Both the position numbers and the translations under genes were made by a program. A stretch of 64,000 nt of DNA from Thermoanaerobaculia bacterium (GTDB taxonomy: Bacteria > Acidobacteriota > Thermoanaerobaculia > Gp7-AA8), in NCBI GenBank assembly GCA_017883235.1, contig JADGNY010000009.1, positions 25,534-89,533 of the forward strand. Direction: 5' to 3'. Shown piece by piece: positions 1-10,330 of the stretch. Every line of letters starts with the position of its first letter. Positions within the stretch are counted from its first letter, which is position 1. Under the pieces are notes generated by a model that was not told where the DNA came from, made no database searches, and saw only the letters and a program-made list of their open reading frames with translations.

Positions 1-130
1 CAACGAGAACGAGCCGGTAGTGAACACCCCGGCGCAGGCGCTCGATTGCTTCCTGCGCACGAAGATGGATCTGCTGGTGATGGGCGATGTGATGATCCGG
101 CGTGCCTGATCCCAGCGCGTTCGCGGCGCG

Positions 131-1249
131 TTACTCGACTTTGAGTTTCGCGGGAGGAGCGAATGTGTTCTTCAGTGAAAGGAAAAAGTCCTCGTAGTAG
201 CGGCGTGACACAGTTGCGATCACGATTGCTGCGCCACCGGCAATCATGAAGCGGAACGCCACGAATGTGATGCCATACGGTGGATGCAGGATCCCCATCG
301 CGGCTGCGACCCGGTCGAACACCGCGAAGCAGACAACGTGGATGAGATAAAGGCCGTAGCTGATATAGCCAAGCCATTGAAGCGGTGCAATCCGTACGAA
401 TTTGCGGCCTGAACTGCCGCCGAGAAGCGTAAGCGCTACGAGCGAGCTGTAAATCAAATAAAGCAGCGTCGATTGAAATGCTGCGCCGGCAAGCGTCTGT
501 CGAGACGTTATTCCGGTACCGGCAAGCGTGGCCACAACCACGAGAATGAAACCCAGAACAACACATGCTACGGCTGTGCGCGTCAACGCGAGTCGGCCTT
601 TGCGTGCGACGATAGACAGAAGCGCGCCAATGGCGAGACCATCGATGTTGAACCAGGTGTAGTAGTAGATATGATCGCCTTGCCCGTGGAGGAACGCCCA
701 TATACGAAACGCGGGGCTGGCGAGAAAGATGAGAGTGACCGTGATCGTAATGAGCGGGATGGATAGCCTGTGTACGACCGCCGGCCAGATCGCGTAGTAC
801 TGCTCCTCGACAGCAAGCGACCATAGCGGGGAGTAACCCATCGGAACGCCAAAGAGCGGGGAGATGTTGGCGGCGAATGCGGTGCTAACGAGGGCGAACT
901 TCCAAGTGATCAATCGGGTCGCAAGAAGCGTCACGACGAGGAGCAGAAACGCCGGAAGGATTCGCAGTGCGCGCCGGATATAGAACGTCTGATAGTAGCG
1001 CTCACCGTCCTTCGCTCGAATGAGGATTCCGGTGATGAGGAATCCGGACAGCACGAAGAAAAGCTGTACGCCACTCCAGCCGTATCTGAAGGGCGCGGTG
1101 ATCGTCCGTGCGTTCGTGGTCATGATTTCCCGCGGGAGTGACCAGAACAGGCCATGGTATAGGAGAACAAACAGGATTGCCAGCCCTCGGAGGGTGTCCA
1201 GCTCGGGCATGTCGCGTCGGATTACTGGTTGTTGCCCTAAACCATTCAT
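131..1249 (-). CDS. Acyltransferase family 3 (OafA/YrhL-like) membrane protein
   Basis: MPELDTLRGLAILFVLLYHG N-terminus and polytopic membrane pattern; start placed at internal Met (MNGLGQQ) rather than the longer ORF start. Confidence 0.85.
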   Translation of the reverse strand: MNGLGQQPVIRRDMPELDTLRGLAILFVLLYHGLFWSLPREIMTTNARTITAPFRYGWSGVQLFFVLSGFLITGILIRAKDGERYYQTFYIRRALRILPAFLLLVVTLLATRLITWKFALVSTAFAANISPLFGVPMGYSPLWSLAVEEQYYAIWPAVVHRLSIPLITITVTLIFLASPAFRIWAFLHGQGDHIYYYTWFNIDGLAIGALLSIVARKGRLALTRTAVACVVLGFILVVVATLAGTGITSRQTLAGAAFQSTLLYLIYSSLVALTLLGGSSGRKFVRIAPLQWLGYISYGLYLIHVVCFAVFDRVAAAMGILHPPYGITFVAFRFMIAGGAAIVIATVSRRYYEDFFLSLKNTFAPPAKLKVE

Positions 1250-2070
1250 TCGTTTGACGGTCCCTTCGACCGTGTCCCTGTCGGGAATCCTCGCATCATC
1301 TCGCCCGTGAGGATCAGCTCGGCGAGGAAGCGCTCCAACGCGTAGCGCCATCCTGGCAAACCATCGAAGAGCGTCCCTTGAATGAGGAGCACATACGCGG
1401 GAACGACAAACGGCGCGGCCACGCGCAGCTTGCGGATGCGTCCAAGCGCCGGAAGCACACTCCACGGAGTTGTACGCAGCTTCACCGCCTCCTGACGCAT
1501 GTATTTTCGCTGTCGGTCGATGAAGCGGCGCAGATCCTTGCGGTCATCGTGGATCAAACGTATGCGCAGCCGTTCGACCCGGCCGTGGACGCGGACACGC
1601 TGCGTGTGGCCGTCTTGCCAGATTTCGAACGCGCCGCGGCGAAGAAGAATCGTGCGAGGCGGATAGAGCGCGGAACGGAGCGGTCGACCGTTGACAGCGT
1701 ATACGAACGCCGCTTCGTACCCTCCGATGTCGGACGTAGGAGCAAGCGAGGCGAGCTCTCGGACGAATTCGTCGGGGATGAAATAGTCGGCGTCCAGCGT
1801 CAGCACCCACTCCGTCGCTATCTGTTCCACGCCGAAACTCCACTGCGCCGCGTGCGAGTCAAAGGCCCTCCGTACCACACGTACGTTCGGGAACTGGCAC
1901 GCGATTTTTACCGTTTCGTCGGTGCTCATGCTGTCGACGACCACGACCTCTTGCGCCCATGTCAATCGAGCCAGCGTACGGCCAATGTTGGCCGCCTCAT
2001 CGCGCGTCAGAATCAGCGGAGTTACGCGATCGAGCATCGAGACCATCGTAGCAGCGCGCGTCAGATCCAA
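1246..2070 (-). CDS. Glycosyltransferase family 2
   Basis: VTPLILTRDEAANIGRTLARLTWAQEVVVVDSMSTDET ... LDADYF. Confidence 0.85.
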   Translation of the reverse strand: MDLTRAATMVSMLDRVTPLILTRDEAANIGRTLARLTWAQEVVVVDSMSTDETVKIACQFPNVRVVRRAFDSHAAQWSFGVEQIATEWVLTLDADYFIPDEFVRELASLAPTSDIGGYEAAFVYAVNGRPLRSALYPPRTILLRRGAFEIWQDGHTQRVRVHGRVERLRIRLIHDDRKDLRRFIDRQRKYMRQEAVKLRTTPWSVLPALGRIRKLRVAAPFVVPAYVLLIQGTLFDGLPGWRYALERFLAELILTGEMMRGFPTGTRSKGPSNE

Positions 2071-3002
2071 CGGCGGCGTTTCACGATGCGCTTGATTGCG
2101 CTGTGAAGCAGGATGGCATTGCGAAAGCCGAGGATGCGGGCCATGACACGCATCAGCCGCTGTTGTTCTTCATCCTGAGGTTGAAAGGTGGGATCCAGCG
2201 AACGGACGTGCTCCGCCGCGGCCTCGAAGGCGGCGCGGTCGTAAAGACTGAGTACCCGTAATTCCTTGTAAAAGTACTGCGCGAGGCGCCGTTGGCGCGG
2301 CTCGTTGAGCGTTCCCTCGGCAGACAGCCGCTCCTCCAGTTTCTGAAGAATTCGATGGTGCTCCCGCGCATTGGCGAGCATCGTCGTATTGGTCATGCGC
2401 GCGCCGCCGTGCTCCCGCATCGTGTAGGCGGGACCCTCGACAGTGACGATGAGAGACGCGCCCATCGCCGCCTGACAGAAATAGTCCCAGTCGTCGAGTT
2501 TCCGCAGAGCGGGATCCCAGCGCCAGTCCGGGCATCGTGTATAGAGCGCTGCAGACGTTGGTACCGCCATGCCCGCCAGAACGTCATCGACGATGGACCG
2601 GAAGACCGGCGCGTCATACGTCATTGTCGTTCCATTCGATTCCGAGCACCAGCCGGAGACGGCAATGGTGGCACCGGTGGTCTCGAGCGCCCGAACTTCT
2701 GCCGATAGATGCCCGGGGACGAGGGTGTCGTCAGAATCCAGAAACTTGACGTACGTTCCGCGCGCGAAGTCGAGTCCACGGTTCCGCGCGGCGGATTGCC
2801 CGCCGTTGGCTTCCATCCGAAAACATCGGATTCTCGGGTCGTCGTATGCGCACACGGAATCCCATGTTCCGTCGGTCGAGGCATCGTCGACCACGATGAT
2901 CTCGACTGGCACGTCCTTGCCGGCAGCCAGGGCTGACTCGATCGCTTCCCGCACCAGCGCCTGGCGGTTGTACACGGGGATGATGATGTCTACGCTCGCC
3001 AA
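2061..3002 (-). CDS. Glycosyltransferase family 2
   Basis: VDIIIPVYNRQALVREAIESALAAGKDVPVEIIVVDDASTDGTWD; long ORF upstream part is antisense/out-of-frame of the neighbouring GT4, so start is near 3002. Confidence 0.8.
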   Translation of the reverse strand: MASVDIIIPVYNRQALVREAIESALAAGKDVPVEIIVVDDASTDGTWDSVCAYDDPRIRCFRMEANGGQSAARNRGLDFARGTYVKFLDSDDTLVPGHLSAEVRALETTGATIAVSGWCSESNGTTMTYDAPVFRSIVDDVLAGMAVPTSAALYTRCPDWRWDPALRKLDDWDYFCQAAMGASLIVTVEGPAYTMREHGGARMTNTTMLANAREHHRILQKLEERLSAEGTLNEPRQRRLAQYFYKELRVLSLYDRAAFEAAAEHVRSLDPTFQPQDEEQQRLMRVMARILGFRNAILLHSAIKRIVKRRRWI

Positions 3003-4141
3003 TCGTGAGTCTCCTGTTCTGCCTTGACGCGCAGGTAGAGTTGTTCCATCTCGCTCGCCACGCGCTCCCATGTGAAACGCGCTTCCACCAATGCGCGGCC
3101 GCGCCTGCCCATCTCCGCGCGCGCGCCGCTGTCGCTGAGAAGGGTATGAATCGCCGCGGCCAGCGGTTCCGGCAGGTTGCTCGTGACGATTCCCGCGCCC
3201 GCGGAAGCAACGTCGGCTGCCAGACCGACTTCCGGCGTGACGACTACCGGCATCTCCACGGCCATCGCTTCCAGAACGACATTGCCGAAATTCTCGGATA
3301 GCGATGGCAGCACCAATGCCGTCGACGTCCGCATCAACTCCTCCTTCGCCGCGCCGCTCACCGGACCGCGAAAGTCGATTCGATCGCCGATGCCGTTGCG
3401 CTGCGCCTGGGCCAGAAGCACCGGCGTCAGCCCCTCCTCGTCGTTCCCCGCGATGATGATCTTCACCCCGGGGATGGCTTTGACCGCGTCCAGAAGGCGA
3501 TCCAGCCCTTTTTTCCAGTTGATGCGGCCGAGGAAGAGGAGCGTGTCGGGGAGTCGGGGAGTGACGACGGCCGGTGGAAGCTCGATGCCGTTGGGAATCA
3601 CGACAGGGGAGGGAAGCGGAATGAAGATCTGCGTTGCGGCCTCCCACTCCACGCGCGCCGTGAAATGCACGGAGGCCGCGTTCGCGAACGTTCGCCGTTC
3701 CACGGCGCGGATCCAGAGATTTTTTGCGAACCGGCTCTTGCGCGCGATCAAGTCGGGTACGAGCATTCCTCGCGGCGAAACGACGTAGGGAACGCCGCGC
3801 CTCCGTGCGGTTCGAGCGGCGGCATAGGCCGGCCACAGAAAAACCGAGTGGAGATGAACGGCGTCATAGCCGGCGACCAGTTCGTTGAGCGCATGGCGCA
3901 TCCGAGGAGAGTAATAAAGCCTGCGGTATGTCGAAGGGAAGTAGCGTATGGAAACGCCGTCGAGCGCGACGGGAACGCCGAGGGGCACGTCGGAATCGCG
4001 GGGGCCATCGACATTCGTCGTGAAGACATCAACCTCATGCCCGCGTGCGGCGAGCGCACGGCACAGTCCGTGGACGGCGTAGATCGGGCCCCCGTATCGG
4101 GTTGCCGGCAGGTAGGTCGGTACGACATGGAGCAGGCGCAC
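2990..4141 (-). CDS. Glycosyltransferase family 4 (GT-B)
   Basis: MRLLHVVPTYLPATRYGGPIYAVHGL; LFLGRINWKKGLDRLLDA; SLSENFGNVVLEAMA. Confidence 0.9.
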   Translation of the reverse strand: MRLLHVVPTYLPATRYGGPIYAVHGLCRALAARGHEVDVFTTNVDGPRDSDVPLGVPVALDGVSIRYFPSTYRRLYYSPRMRHALNELVAGYDAVHLHSVFLWPAYAAARTARRRGVPYVVSPRGMLVPDLIARKSRFAKNLWIRAVERRTFANAASVHFTARVEWEAATQIFIPLPSPVVIPNGIELPPAVVTPRLPDTLLFLGRINWKKGLDRLLDAVKAIPGVKIIIAGNDEEGLTPVLLAQAQRNGIGDRIDFRGPVSGAAKEELMRTSTALVLPSLSENFGNVVLEAMAVEMPVVVTPEVGLAADVASAGAGIVTSNLPEPLAAAIHTLLSDSGARAEMGRRGRALVEARFTWERVASEMEQLYLRVKAEQETHDWRA

Positions 4142-4155
4142 GCGTCGCTACGGTG

Positions 4156-5562
4156 CTACGCGGTGGCCGGTGACGTCAATGGCCGGCGCACGATTGCTGC
4201 GTCGGGCACCGCGGAGGCGGCCAGCCGTTCGTCGAGCGCGGCCGTCGCAAACGTACAGCCGACGAAGAACGCCGCCAGCAATGTGAGCACGGGATCCGAG
4301 TAAGCCTGCGCCGACGCCAGAAACTCGACGATATTGGCCACGACGATGCCGAATAAGGCCGCTCGGGTGAGCTGTGTTGAACCGGGGACGTCGGGATGCT
4401 TCGAGATCTTCAGCATCGTCATCAGGATTGCTACGGCGAGGATCGCCACGGCAACCAGGCCCGGAACGCCGAGCTCCATGGCCAGCTTGCCCAGGCCGCC
4501 TTCCTGCCAGCCAAGCTGCGCGATGCCGCTCTCGCCCAGGACGTGGTAAGCGCCTTGGGTGGCCGTACCGAGGCCTCCTCCCATGATCCCTGACTGTTCC
4601 ACCGTGCCCTGAAGACCACCCTCGAGCCGACCGAAGATCTCCTCCTGATTGGTCGCCGCGCCCTGCGTGTAGACGCTCGAGGCTTCATCGTGCGATACCT
4701 TGGTAACGACGAAGACCATCACCAGGCTGAGGAAGGCGATCGCGATGCCTTGTGGCATGGAGAGGCGGCGGACATATCGCCAGAGAAAGGCCACCACGAA
4801 CACCGCGATCATGTAGAGAGCTTTGCGCCGCCCGCTGATCAGGCAATTGAGAAACCCCCAGCCGCTGACCAGTATCCAGATCCACACTCTGCGGATGCTG
4901 CGCGAGCGCAGCGACATGGTCATGCCGATCATCGTCAGGATTGCCGCATGCAGACCCATGATGTCGGGACCCCGATAAAACCCTGAGAGCATCCGGATCG
5001 ACAGGCCGGTCATCAGGCGAAGGTTGTCCTCATGGAGGGCCACGGTGCCGAGCACGCTCCAGTCCAGTCTCATGTACTCCAGCGGTGTTCCAATCATCGC
5101 GATCGAGGTAACGAGAGCGTAGAAACGGAACAGGTCGTAGAGCTGCTCCTCGCGTTGCAGATAGGCATATCCGAGGATCACCGCCGGTATCGGCGTGAGA
5201 TAGATGAAGAGACTCAGCGCCGGCGCCTTCCAACCATCGAGGCCGAACGTGAAGATGCCGTTGACGGCGGCGAGACAGAGAAAGAAGAGGACGATCGTGA
5301 CTCCGCCGAACACGTTTCCGAAACGCCGCGAGAAATCGCGCGCATGCACCTGAAGCGTCTTCTGTGCGGCAAAAATCACGACGAAGTAAATCAGAACGAT
5401 GCTGAGCGACATCGCCACCGGGGTTCCCGGTGTCAGTTTGCGCGCCGGGTCCTGCAGCACGCCGACCAGGATGGCCAGAAGCCATCCCCGTCTCCAGTCG
5501 ACGAGCGCGATGGCCACCGAGAGAAACATCAACGCAAGGAAGAGGATGGTGAAGGTGATCAT
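4156..5562 (-). CDS. O-antigen ligase/polymerase-like polytopic membrane protein
   Basis: Multiple TM segments, locus context; large periplasmic-loop-like segment before C-terminal TMs. Confidence 0.6.
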   Translation of the reverse strand: MITFTILFLALMFLSVAIALVDWRRGWLLAILVGVLQDPARKLTPGTPVAMSLSIVLIYFVVIFAAQKTLQVHARDFSRRFGNVFGGVTIVLFFLCLAAVNGIFTFGLDGWKAPALSLFIYLTPIPAVILGYAYLQREEQLYDLFRFYALVTSIAMIGTPLEYMRLDWSVLGTVALHEDNLRLMTGLSIRMLSGFYRGPDIMGLHAAILTMIGMTMSLRSRSIRRVWIWILVSGWGFLNCLISGRRKALYMIAVFVVAFLWRYVRRLSMPQGIAIAFLSLVMVFVVTKVSHDEASSVYTQGAATNQEEIFGRLEGGLQGTVEQSGIMGGGLGTATQGAYHVLGESGIAQLGWQEGGLGKLAMELGVPGLVAVAILAVAILMTMLKISKHPDVPGSTQLTRAALFGIVVANIVEFLASAQAYSDPVLTLLAAFFVGCTFATAALDERLAASAVPDAAIVRRPLTSPATA

Positions 5563-5573
5563 GGGCGAATCGA

Positions 5574-6473
5574 TCAGTGGAACGCGGCCGGCTCATGAGC
5601 CATTTCTGGTAGTGGTTGAATCAACTTCCGTCCCCGGCGCGCCAGACGTCGCGCCAGCCGGAGTCCGCGCAGCTCGCCGATCACTTTCGTCGGTACGGTC
5701 CAGGGATGGCCGAGGTGATAGCGCGTGATCACGTTCCTGCGGATGCGGCGGAGGGCGTATCGCCAAAGCGGCCCGCGGTGATGGATGGCGAAGTAATAGT
5801 CACCGACCGAATGAGCCGGCGATGGGCTGCTCCGGTGATCGCCGAACGAGCGAAGCCCTCCCGTGCTCAGCTTGAGATGCCGCAGCGAGGCGTCGGGCGA
5901 AAACCAGATTCTGCCGCCGGCAGCGATGAGACGAAGTGCAAAGTCCGTCTCGAAACGATAGCCGGCGCCGACGAAGTTCTCGTCGAAGCCGCCCGCGGTG
6001 ATGGCGTGGCCGCGCTTCACCGAGAGATTCCCCGCCATGACGTTGCTCACAAAGCAGCCGCGGTCGTGGCTGAAGTGAAACTCGAGGTCGTCCTCCGGCT
6101 GCTCGAAGTGCCTCGGCTCTTCTCCCGGCTGAAGGATCTGTCCGACGACCGCCCACGTCTCCGCCGCGCCGTGCGCGTGTTCATGCGCGGCGATGAGTCC
6201 CGGCGACGGCTCGACGTCGTCGTCCAGATAGAGAACGACCGGCGTCGCCGCGGCCAGCAGGGCCTCATTCATGGCGCGCGGAATCGAAGGGGCATCGAGC
6301 CGGATGAGATGGATGCGCCCTTCCCGATGCCACCGCGCGAGGGGTTCATTCGGCTCGGCGCTCTGATCGACGACGATGATGGCCTCTGGTGGCGGGTCGA
6401 GCGCGAACAGACGCCGGATCGTCTCGACGACGATCGCGCCGCGGTTGTACGTAGGAATTGCGACCGTGATCAC
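5574..6473 (-). CDS. Glycosyltransferase family 2
   Basis: VITVAIPTYNRGAIVVETIRRLFALDPPPEAIIVVDQS; LYLDDDVEPSPG; GTG start inferred. Confidence 0.85.
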   Translation of the reverse strand: MITVAIPTYNRGAIVVETIRRLFALDPPPEAIIVVDQSAEPNEPLARWHREGRIHLIRLDAPSIPRAMNEALLAAATPVVLYLDDDVEPSPGLIAAHEHAHGAAETWAVVGQILQPGEEPRHFEQPEDDLEFHFSHDRGCFVSNVMAGNLSVKRGHAITAGGFDENFVGAGYRFETDFALRLIAAGGRIWFSPDASLRHLKLSTGGLRSFGDHRSSPSPAHSVGDYYFAIHHRGPLWRYALRRIRRNVITRYHLGHPWTVPTKVIGELRGLRLARRLARRGRKLIQPLPEMAHEPAAFH

Positions 6474-7663
6474 TCCAGTGCCCTTTTCCCGCCATACGCC
6501 AGCGCCGCCTTGACGCCGTCGACACCGCGTTGGAACGTCCACGTTCCGATGATCTCGGCCGAGCGCCGCGCCATCCTCTGACGGAGCGCCGTGTCATCGA
6601 TGAGCCGGGTCATCGCTGCAGCGAGGGCGGCCGCATCCCCCGAGGGATAGATGAAGGCGTTCTCACCCTCGATCACGATATCGCCGATCGAACCGCACCG
6701 GTCGGTCACGATCACCGCCAGGCCGCATGCCATCGCTTCATTGATCACCGCGCCGCGCGGCTCGTATGTCGACGGGAGCACGAAGACCTCGGACATCCCG
6801 TAATACCTCGGAAGCTCGCTCTGATTCACGAAGCCGGCGAAGTGCACATCGCCGAGGGCGTGATCGCGTGTGTACGTTTCGAGCGGCTGGCGAAGGATGC
6901 CATCCCCGAGAAAGAGAACCGCGGCGCGATCGCGGCCGGGTATCTGCTCAAAGGCGCGGAGCAGCGTCATGGGATCTTTTCGCTCCACGAGCTTCGCGGA
7001 GAAGACAAAAACGATCTGATCGGGCCGGATGCCATGTCGCGCCCGCATCTCTTCCCGCTCGCCTGGCGCGAAGCGGCTGGCCGCCGCGAAGCGCTCGTTA
7101 TCGACGGCCCAGGGAAGCAGAAAGAAGTGTCTGGGATCGGCACCATAGTGGCGGTAGTACTCCGCGTTGAGCACTCCCGACACCATGAAGCCGGTCGCGT
7201 TGCGAAAGAGAAAGTGCAGCAGCCGCGCGCGGATGCGTTGGCGCGCCGTCGTCTCCGCGGGCGGAAAACTGCTGTCGCCGTAGAGAAAGAATGGAATGCC
7301 GGCCAGCCGGCAGGTCAGGATGCCGAGCAGGGCGCTGATCGAGCCCCAGCCCAGCATGAAGATGACCATGTCGTAATGCCCATGCAGCAGCGCTGGCACG
7401 ATGCCCGGATTGACGTGCCGCGTCCAGCCGCGGTTGCTGTCGTGCACAACATTGCGGAGGAACACGTGGCGGTAGCCGGTCAGAAGTTCGACATCCCATT
7501 GAAGTGTCGTTCCCATATCCGCGTCACGGTACGTCCGGGCGCCGACGTTCGAAAGGTAGAGCACCGTCAGATCGATGTCGGGATCGGCGGCAAGCAGCCG
7601 GAAAAGCGGATCCTGATACTGAATGACGTGCGATGCGACGATGGCGACCCGGGTTCGTGTCAC
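6470..7663 (-). CDS. Glycosyltransferase family 4
   Basis: MTRTRVAIVASHVIQYQDPLFRLLA; FVFSAKLVERKDPMTLLRAFE; PSTYEPRGAVINEAMACGLAVIVTDRCGS. Confidence 0.85.
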   Translation of the reverse strand: MTRTRVAIVASHVIQYQDPLFRLLAADPDIDLTVLYLSNVGARTYRDADMGTTLQWDVELLTGYRHVFLRNVVHDSNRGWTRHVNPGIVPALLHGHYDMVIFMLGWGSISALLGILTCRLAGIPFFLYGDSSFPPAETTARQRIRARLLHFLFRNATGFMVSGVLNAEYYRHYGADPRHFFLLPWAVDNERFAAASRFAPGEREEMRARHGIRPDQIVFVFSAKLVERKDPMTLLRAFEQIPGRDRAAVLFLGDGILRQPLETYTRDHALGDVHFAGFVNQSELPRYYGMSEVFVLPSTYEPRGAVINEAMACGLAVIVTDRCGSIGDIVIEGENAFIYPSGDAAALAAAMTRLIDDTALRQRMARRSAEIIGTWTFQRGVDGVKAALAYGGKRALE

Positions 7664-7675
7664 TGTCGGCCATTT

Positions 7676-8836
7676 TCACACGGCAGTGCGCGCGTTCATA
7701 CAAACGCGATAGAAACCGGCCGTCTCGCGGCCGACGCGCTCCCACGTATATTCGCGCGCCGTGCGGGTTGCGGCCGCACTCATCGTGTACGCGCTTTCGA
7801 GATCGCGGATGATTGCGGTTGCGGCATCGGCGAGCGCGCCGGCATCGCCTGGCGGTACCAGAATGCCGTTACGCCCGTCGATGATGTCGTGCATCCCGCC
7901 GGTGTCACTGGCGATGACGCAGAGGCCGCGGCTCATGGCCTCGATAAAGGCTTTGCCGAAGCCTTCAAAGAACGACGGAAAGAGAAATGTTCCGTGCTGG
8001 TCGTAGATGTCGCGCAGTGCGTCCTGAGTGGTCCAGTGCCGCACCTCGGTCCGCTCGTTTGCTTCCCCGGTGAGGAGTGTGCGGATGGTGGTTTCGCTTG
8101 ATCGATCGCATACCCATGTAAATCGCAGGCCCCCTTCCGCCGCGGTGAGGCGATTGATCGCCGCCGCGGTGATCATGGGCGCCTTGAAGAATGCGGCCTG
8201 GGCGACGTGAAGCACGCGGCGGAGCCGTTGCGCGTCCATCGCCGGCACGTCGTTCCGCAGGTAGGAATCCGGCGCCGCCTGGGCGATGACGGCGATCCGC
8301 TCTCGCGGTACGCCGAGACGTTCGTGGAGAAACCGGGCGTCGAGCGAAGAGGACACGATGTGGCCGTCCGCTTCCCGCGCGATGGCGCGCGCGTGCCGCG
8401 CCAGGAGGGGCGCCAGCGCGAGCGAGGCGATACGGCGGCTTGCGCTTCGCTCATCGCTGCCGTATACCTCACGCCATGGCTGCAGCGTCTCTTCGGCGTT
8501 CAGCTCGAAGCCGTGCGAGCGATGGATGAACGCGGTGCGTGGCGAGAGTCGATGCACCGCCTTCGCCGCTCGGAATCCGTGAGGCTGATTGGCGTGGACG
8601 ACGTCGTATACGTTGCGTCGTAGCGCTTTGACGGCCTCTCGCTCATAGGCGCGGGGCAGTTCCAGAAGGAGATGCAGGTTGCCGTGCCCGATGCGGCGGC
8701 CGAGGTCCTCGGACCAGACGGAGTCGACCTCGTGTCCGAGGGCTCGGAGGGCGTTGAGAGTCTGTACTTCGGTGCCGGCCGCGCCTCGGTTCGGATCGGC
8801 GGGTGTATCGGACATCATCAGTACTTTGAGCGTCAC
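7676..8836 (-). CDS. Glycosyltransferase family 4
   Basis: VTLKVLMMSDTPADPNRGAAGTEVQTLNALRALGHEVD; FLFPSFFEGFGKAFIEAMSRGLCVIASDTGGM; start inferred as GTG at 8836. Confidence 0.85.
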   Translation of the reverse strand: MTLKVLMMSDTPADPNRGAAGTEVQTLNALRALGHEVDSVWSEDLGRRIGHGNLHLLLELPRAYEREAVKALRRNVYDVVHANQPHGFRAAKAVHRLSPRTAFIHRSHGFELNAEETLQPWREVYGSDERSASRRIASLALAPLLARHARAIAREADGHIVSSSLDARFLHERLGVPRERIAVIAQAAPDSYLRNDVPAMDAQRLRRVLHVAQAAFFKAPMITAAAINRLTAAEGGLRFTWVCDRSSETTIRTLLTGEANERTEVRHWTTQDALRDIYDQHGTFLFPSFFEGFGKAFIEAMSRGLCVIASDTGGMHDIIDGRNGILVPPGDAGALADAATAIIRDLESAYTMSAAATRTAREYTWERVGRETAGFYRVCMNARTAV

Positions 8837-8847
8837 GCAGCATTCAC

Positions 8848-9786
8848 TCAAAAAAACGACTGGCAATAACGGATCCACGCCCTCACAAACAGCGGGCAGC
8901 GCACGATCGACCGGCGGAGGTAGCCGCGCGCCCGGACATCGCCCCGACGGCGCAGTGCCTCTCCGATCGCGTAGAGCCCTCGCGCCTCTCCGCAGGGAGT
9001 TGTGTCGCGAACGACACGCAAGGCCTCGGCCCGGTGAAGGATCGCCTCGTCGCGCTCGCCGCGCTGCCGTGCCCGCATTGCCGAGAGCGAGAGCTTCGCT
9101 AACGCCTGCTGTGCCGCGCGCGCGCCGCCGCTGATGCTGCCTGGCGTGATCCGCGCGGTGTAGAGCGTCTCCTGCACGATCTGAAACTTCCCGAGAGCGG
9201 CTAGGCGATACCAGAGATCCCAATCCTGTCCGGCGGCGAAGGCGGCGCGGTAGCCGCCAGCGCGTTCGTAGGCGTCGCGGCGCATCATCACCGAGCCGTG
9301 ATGCGTCGGCCCGTCGACGACGCCCCATTCGCGCGATGGGTCGAGAATGGACGCCGGCTCCGATGACACGCCGCTGCCGCGCGTCTCATACAGCAGCTCC
9401 AGCTCTGGACCGACGTATGCGGTCCAGCAAGAGACGAAGACCAGATCCGGGTTGCCGTCGAGCAGAGCTTTCTGCGCGGCCAGGCGTTGCGGATGTGACG
9501 TATCCCCGGCGTCCCACCGCGCGAGGTACTTGCCATGCGCAGCGGCGCACCCAGTGATGAGGGCCCGGGTGAGGCCGCGGTTCTCCTGATGGATAACGCG
9601 CACCCGAGAGTCGAGGACTGCGAGCTGGTCAAGGATCCCTCCGGAAGAATCGGACGATCCATCATCGACGACGACGAGCTCGAAGTCGGCGTACCGTTGG
9701 GCCTGAATGCTGTCGAGCGTCGCCCGGAGGCTCTCCCCGGCGTTGTACGCGGCCATGATGACCGAAATCGCCGGCGTGGCTGTCAT
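8848..9786 (-). CDS. Glycosyltransferase family 2
   Basis: AISVIMAAYNAGESLRATLDSIQAQRYADFELVVVDDGSSDSS. Confidence 0.9.
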   Translation of the reverse strand: MTATPAISVIMAAYNAGESLRATLDSIQAQRYADFELVVVDDGSSDSSGGILDQLAVLDSRVRVIHQENRGLTRALITGCAAAHGKYLARWDAGDTSHPQRLAAQKALLDGNPDLVFVSCWTAYVGPELELLYETRGSGVSSEPASILDPSREWGVVDGPTHHGSVMMRRDAYERAGGYRAAFAAGQDWDLWYRLAALGKFQIVQETLYTARITPGSISGGARAAQQALAKLSLSAMRARQRGERDEAILHRAEALRVVRDTTPCGEARGLYAIGEALRRRGDVRARGYLRRSIVRCPLFVRAWIRYCQSFF

Positions 9787-9824
9787 GCTTCGACTGTAGG
9801 ATACACCGATGAACTGAATGCGCC

Positions 9825-10330
9825 AGTGAGCCGCCTGCCGTGAGCTTCGCTTCCTCCCGCCGTTCCTCGCCTACCGCGGGCACCAGTGCTGGCTCACGGA
9901 CCTCGTTGGCTGCGCTCGCTTCCGCGAGTGTGCCCTCTTCGGCGGCGGATGGCTCGAGTCGACTACGACGAGCGTCGAGGCCACGTACTTCGCGCTCTTC
10001 GGAACGATGAACTTCAAGGGCGTGGCCTTGGTGCGGCGATTCGCTTATCCCGGATCGATCGTCTTCGAGATCGGAGCGAACATCGGCATCGAGACGCTCG
10101 CGCTGCTGGAAGCCGCGGCATTCCGTCGCCTCCTCCTGTGCGCGCGTATGGCTGCCGCGCCTGCCACTCACCAACCCGCTGCGCTGGTCAGCGTCACCAG
10201 CAGGACGAAGGGAGGTTTGCCGATTCGTTCGATTCTCCGGGACGCCGAATCCTCTGCAGGATCAGCGGTCCGAATCCCCACGCGCTGTGTGTGTGGAACG
10301 GGCCGATCGAAAACGGTTTCCGGTTGAGGC
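9825..10330 (+). pseudogene. FkbM-family methyltransferase remnant
   Basis: Open frame: FLPPFLAYRGHQCWLTDLVGCARFRECALFGGGWLESTTTSVEATYFALFGTMNFKGVALVRRFAYPGSIVFEIGANIGIETLAL, then homology stops; no start codon in context. Confidence 0.6.

Noticed and set aside
6530-8101. 523-aa plus-strand ORF
   Set aside because: Antisense to two well-supported GT4 genes; Arg/His/Asp-rich high-GC artefact.
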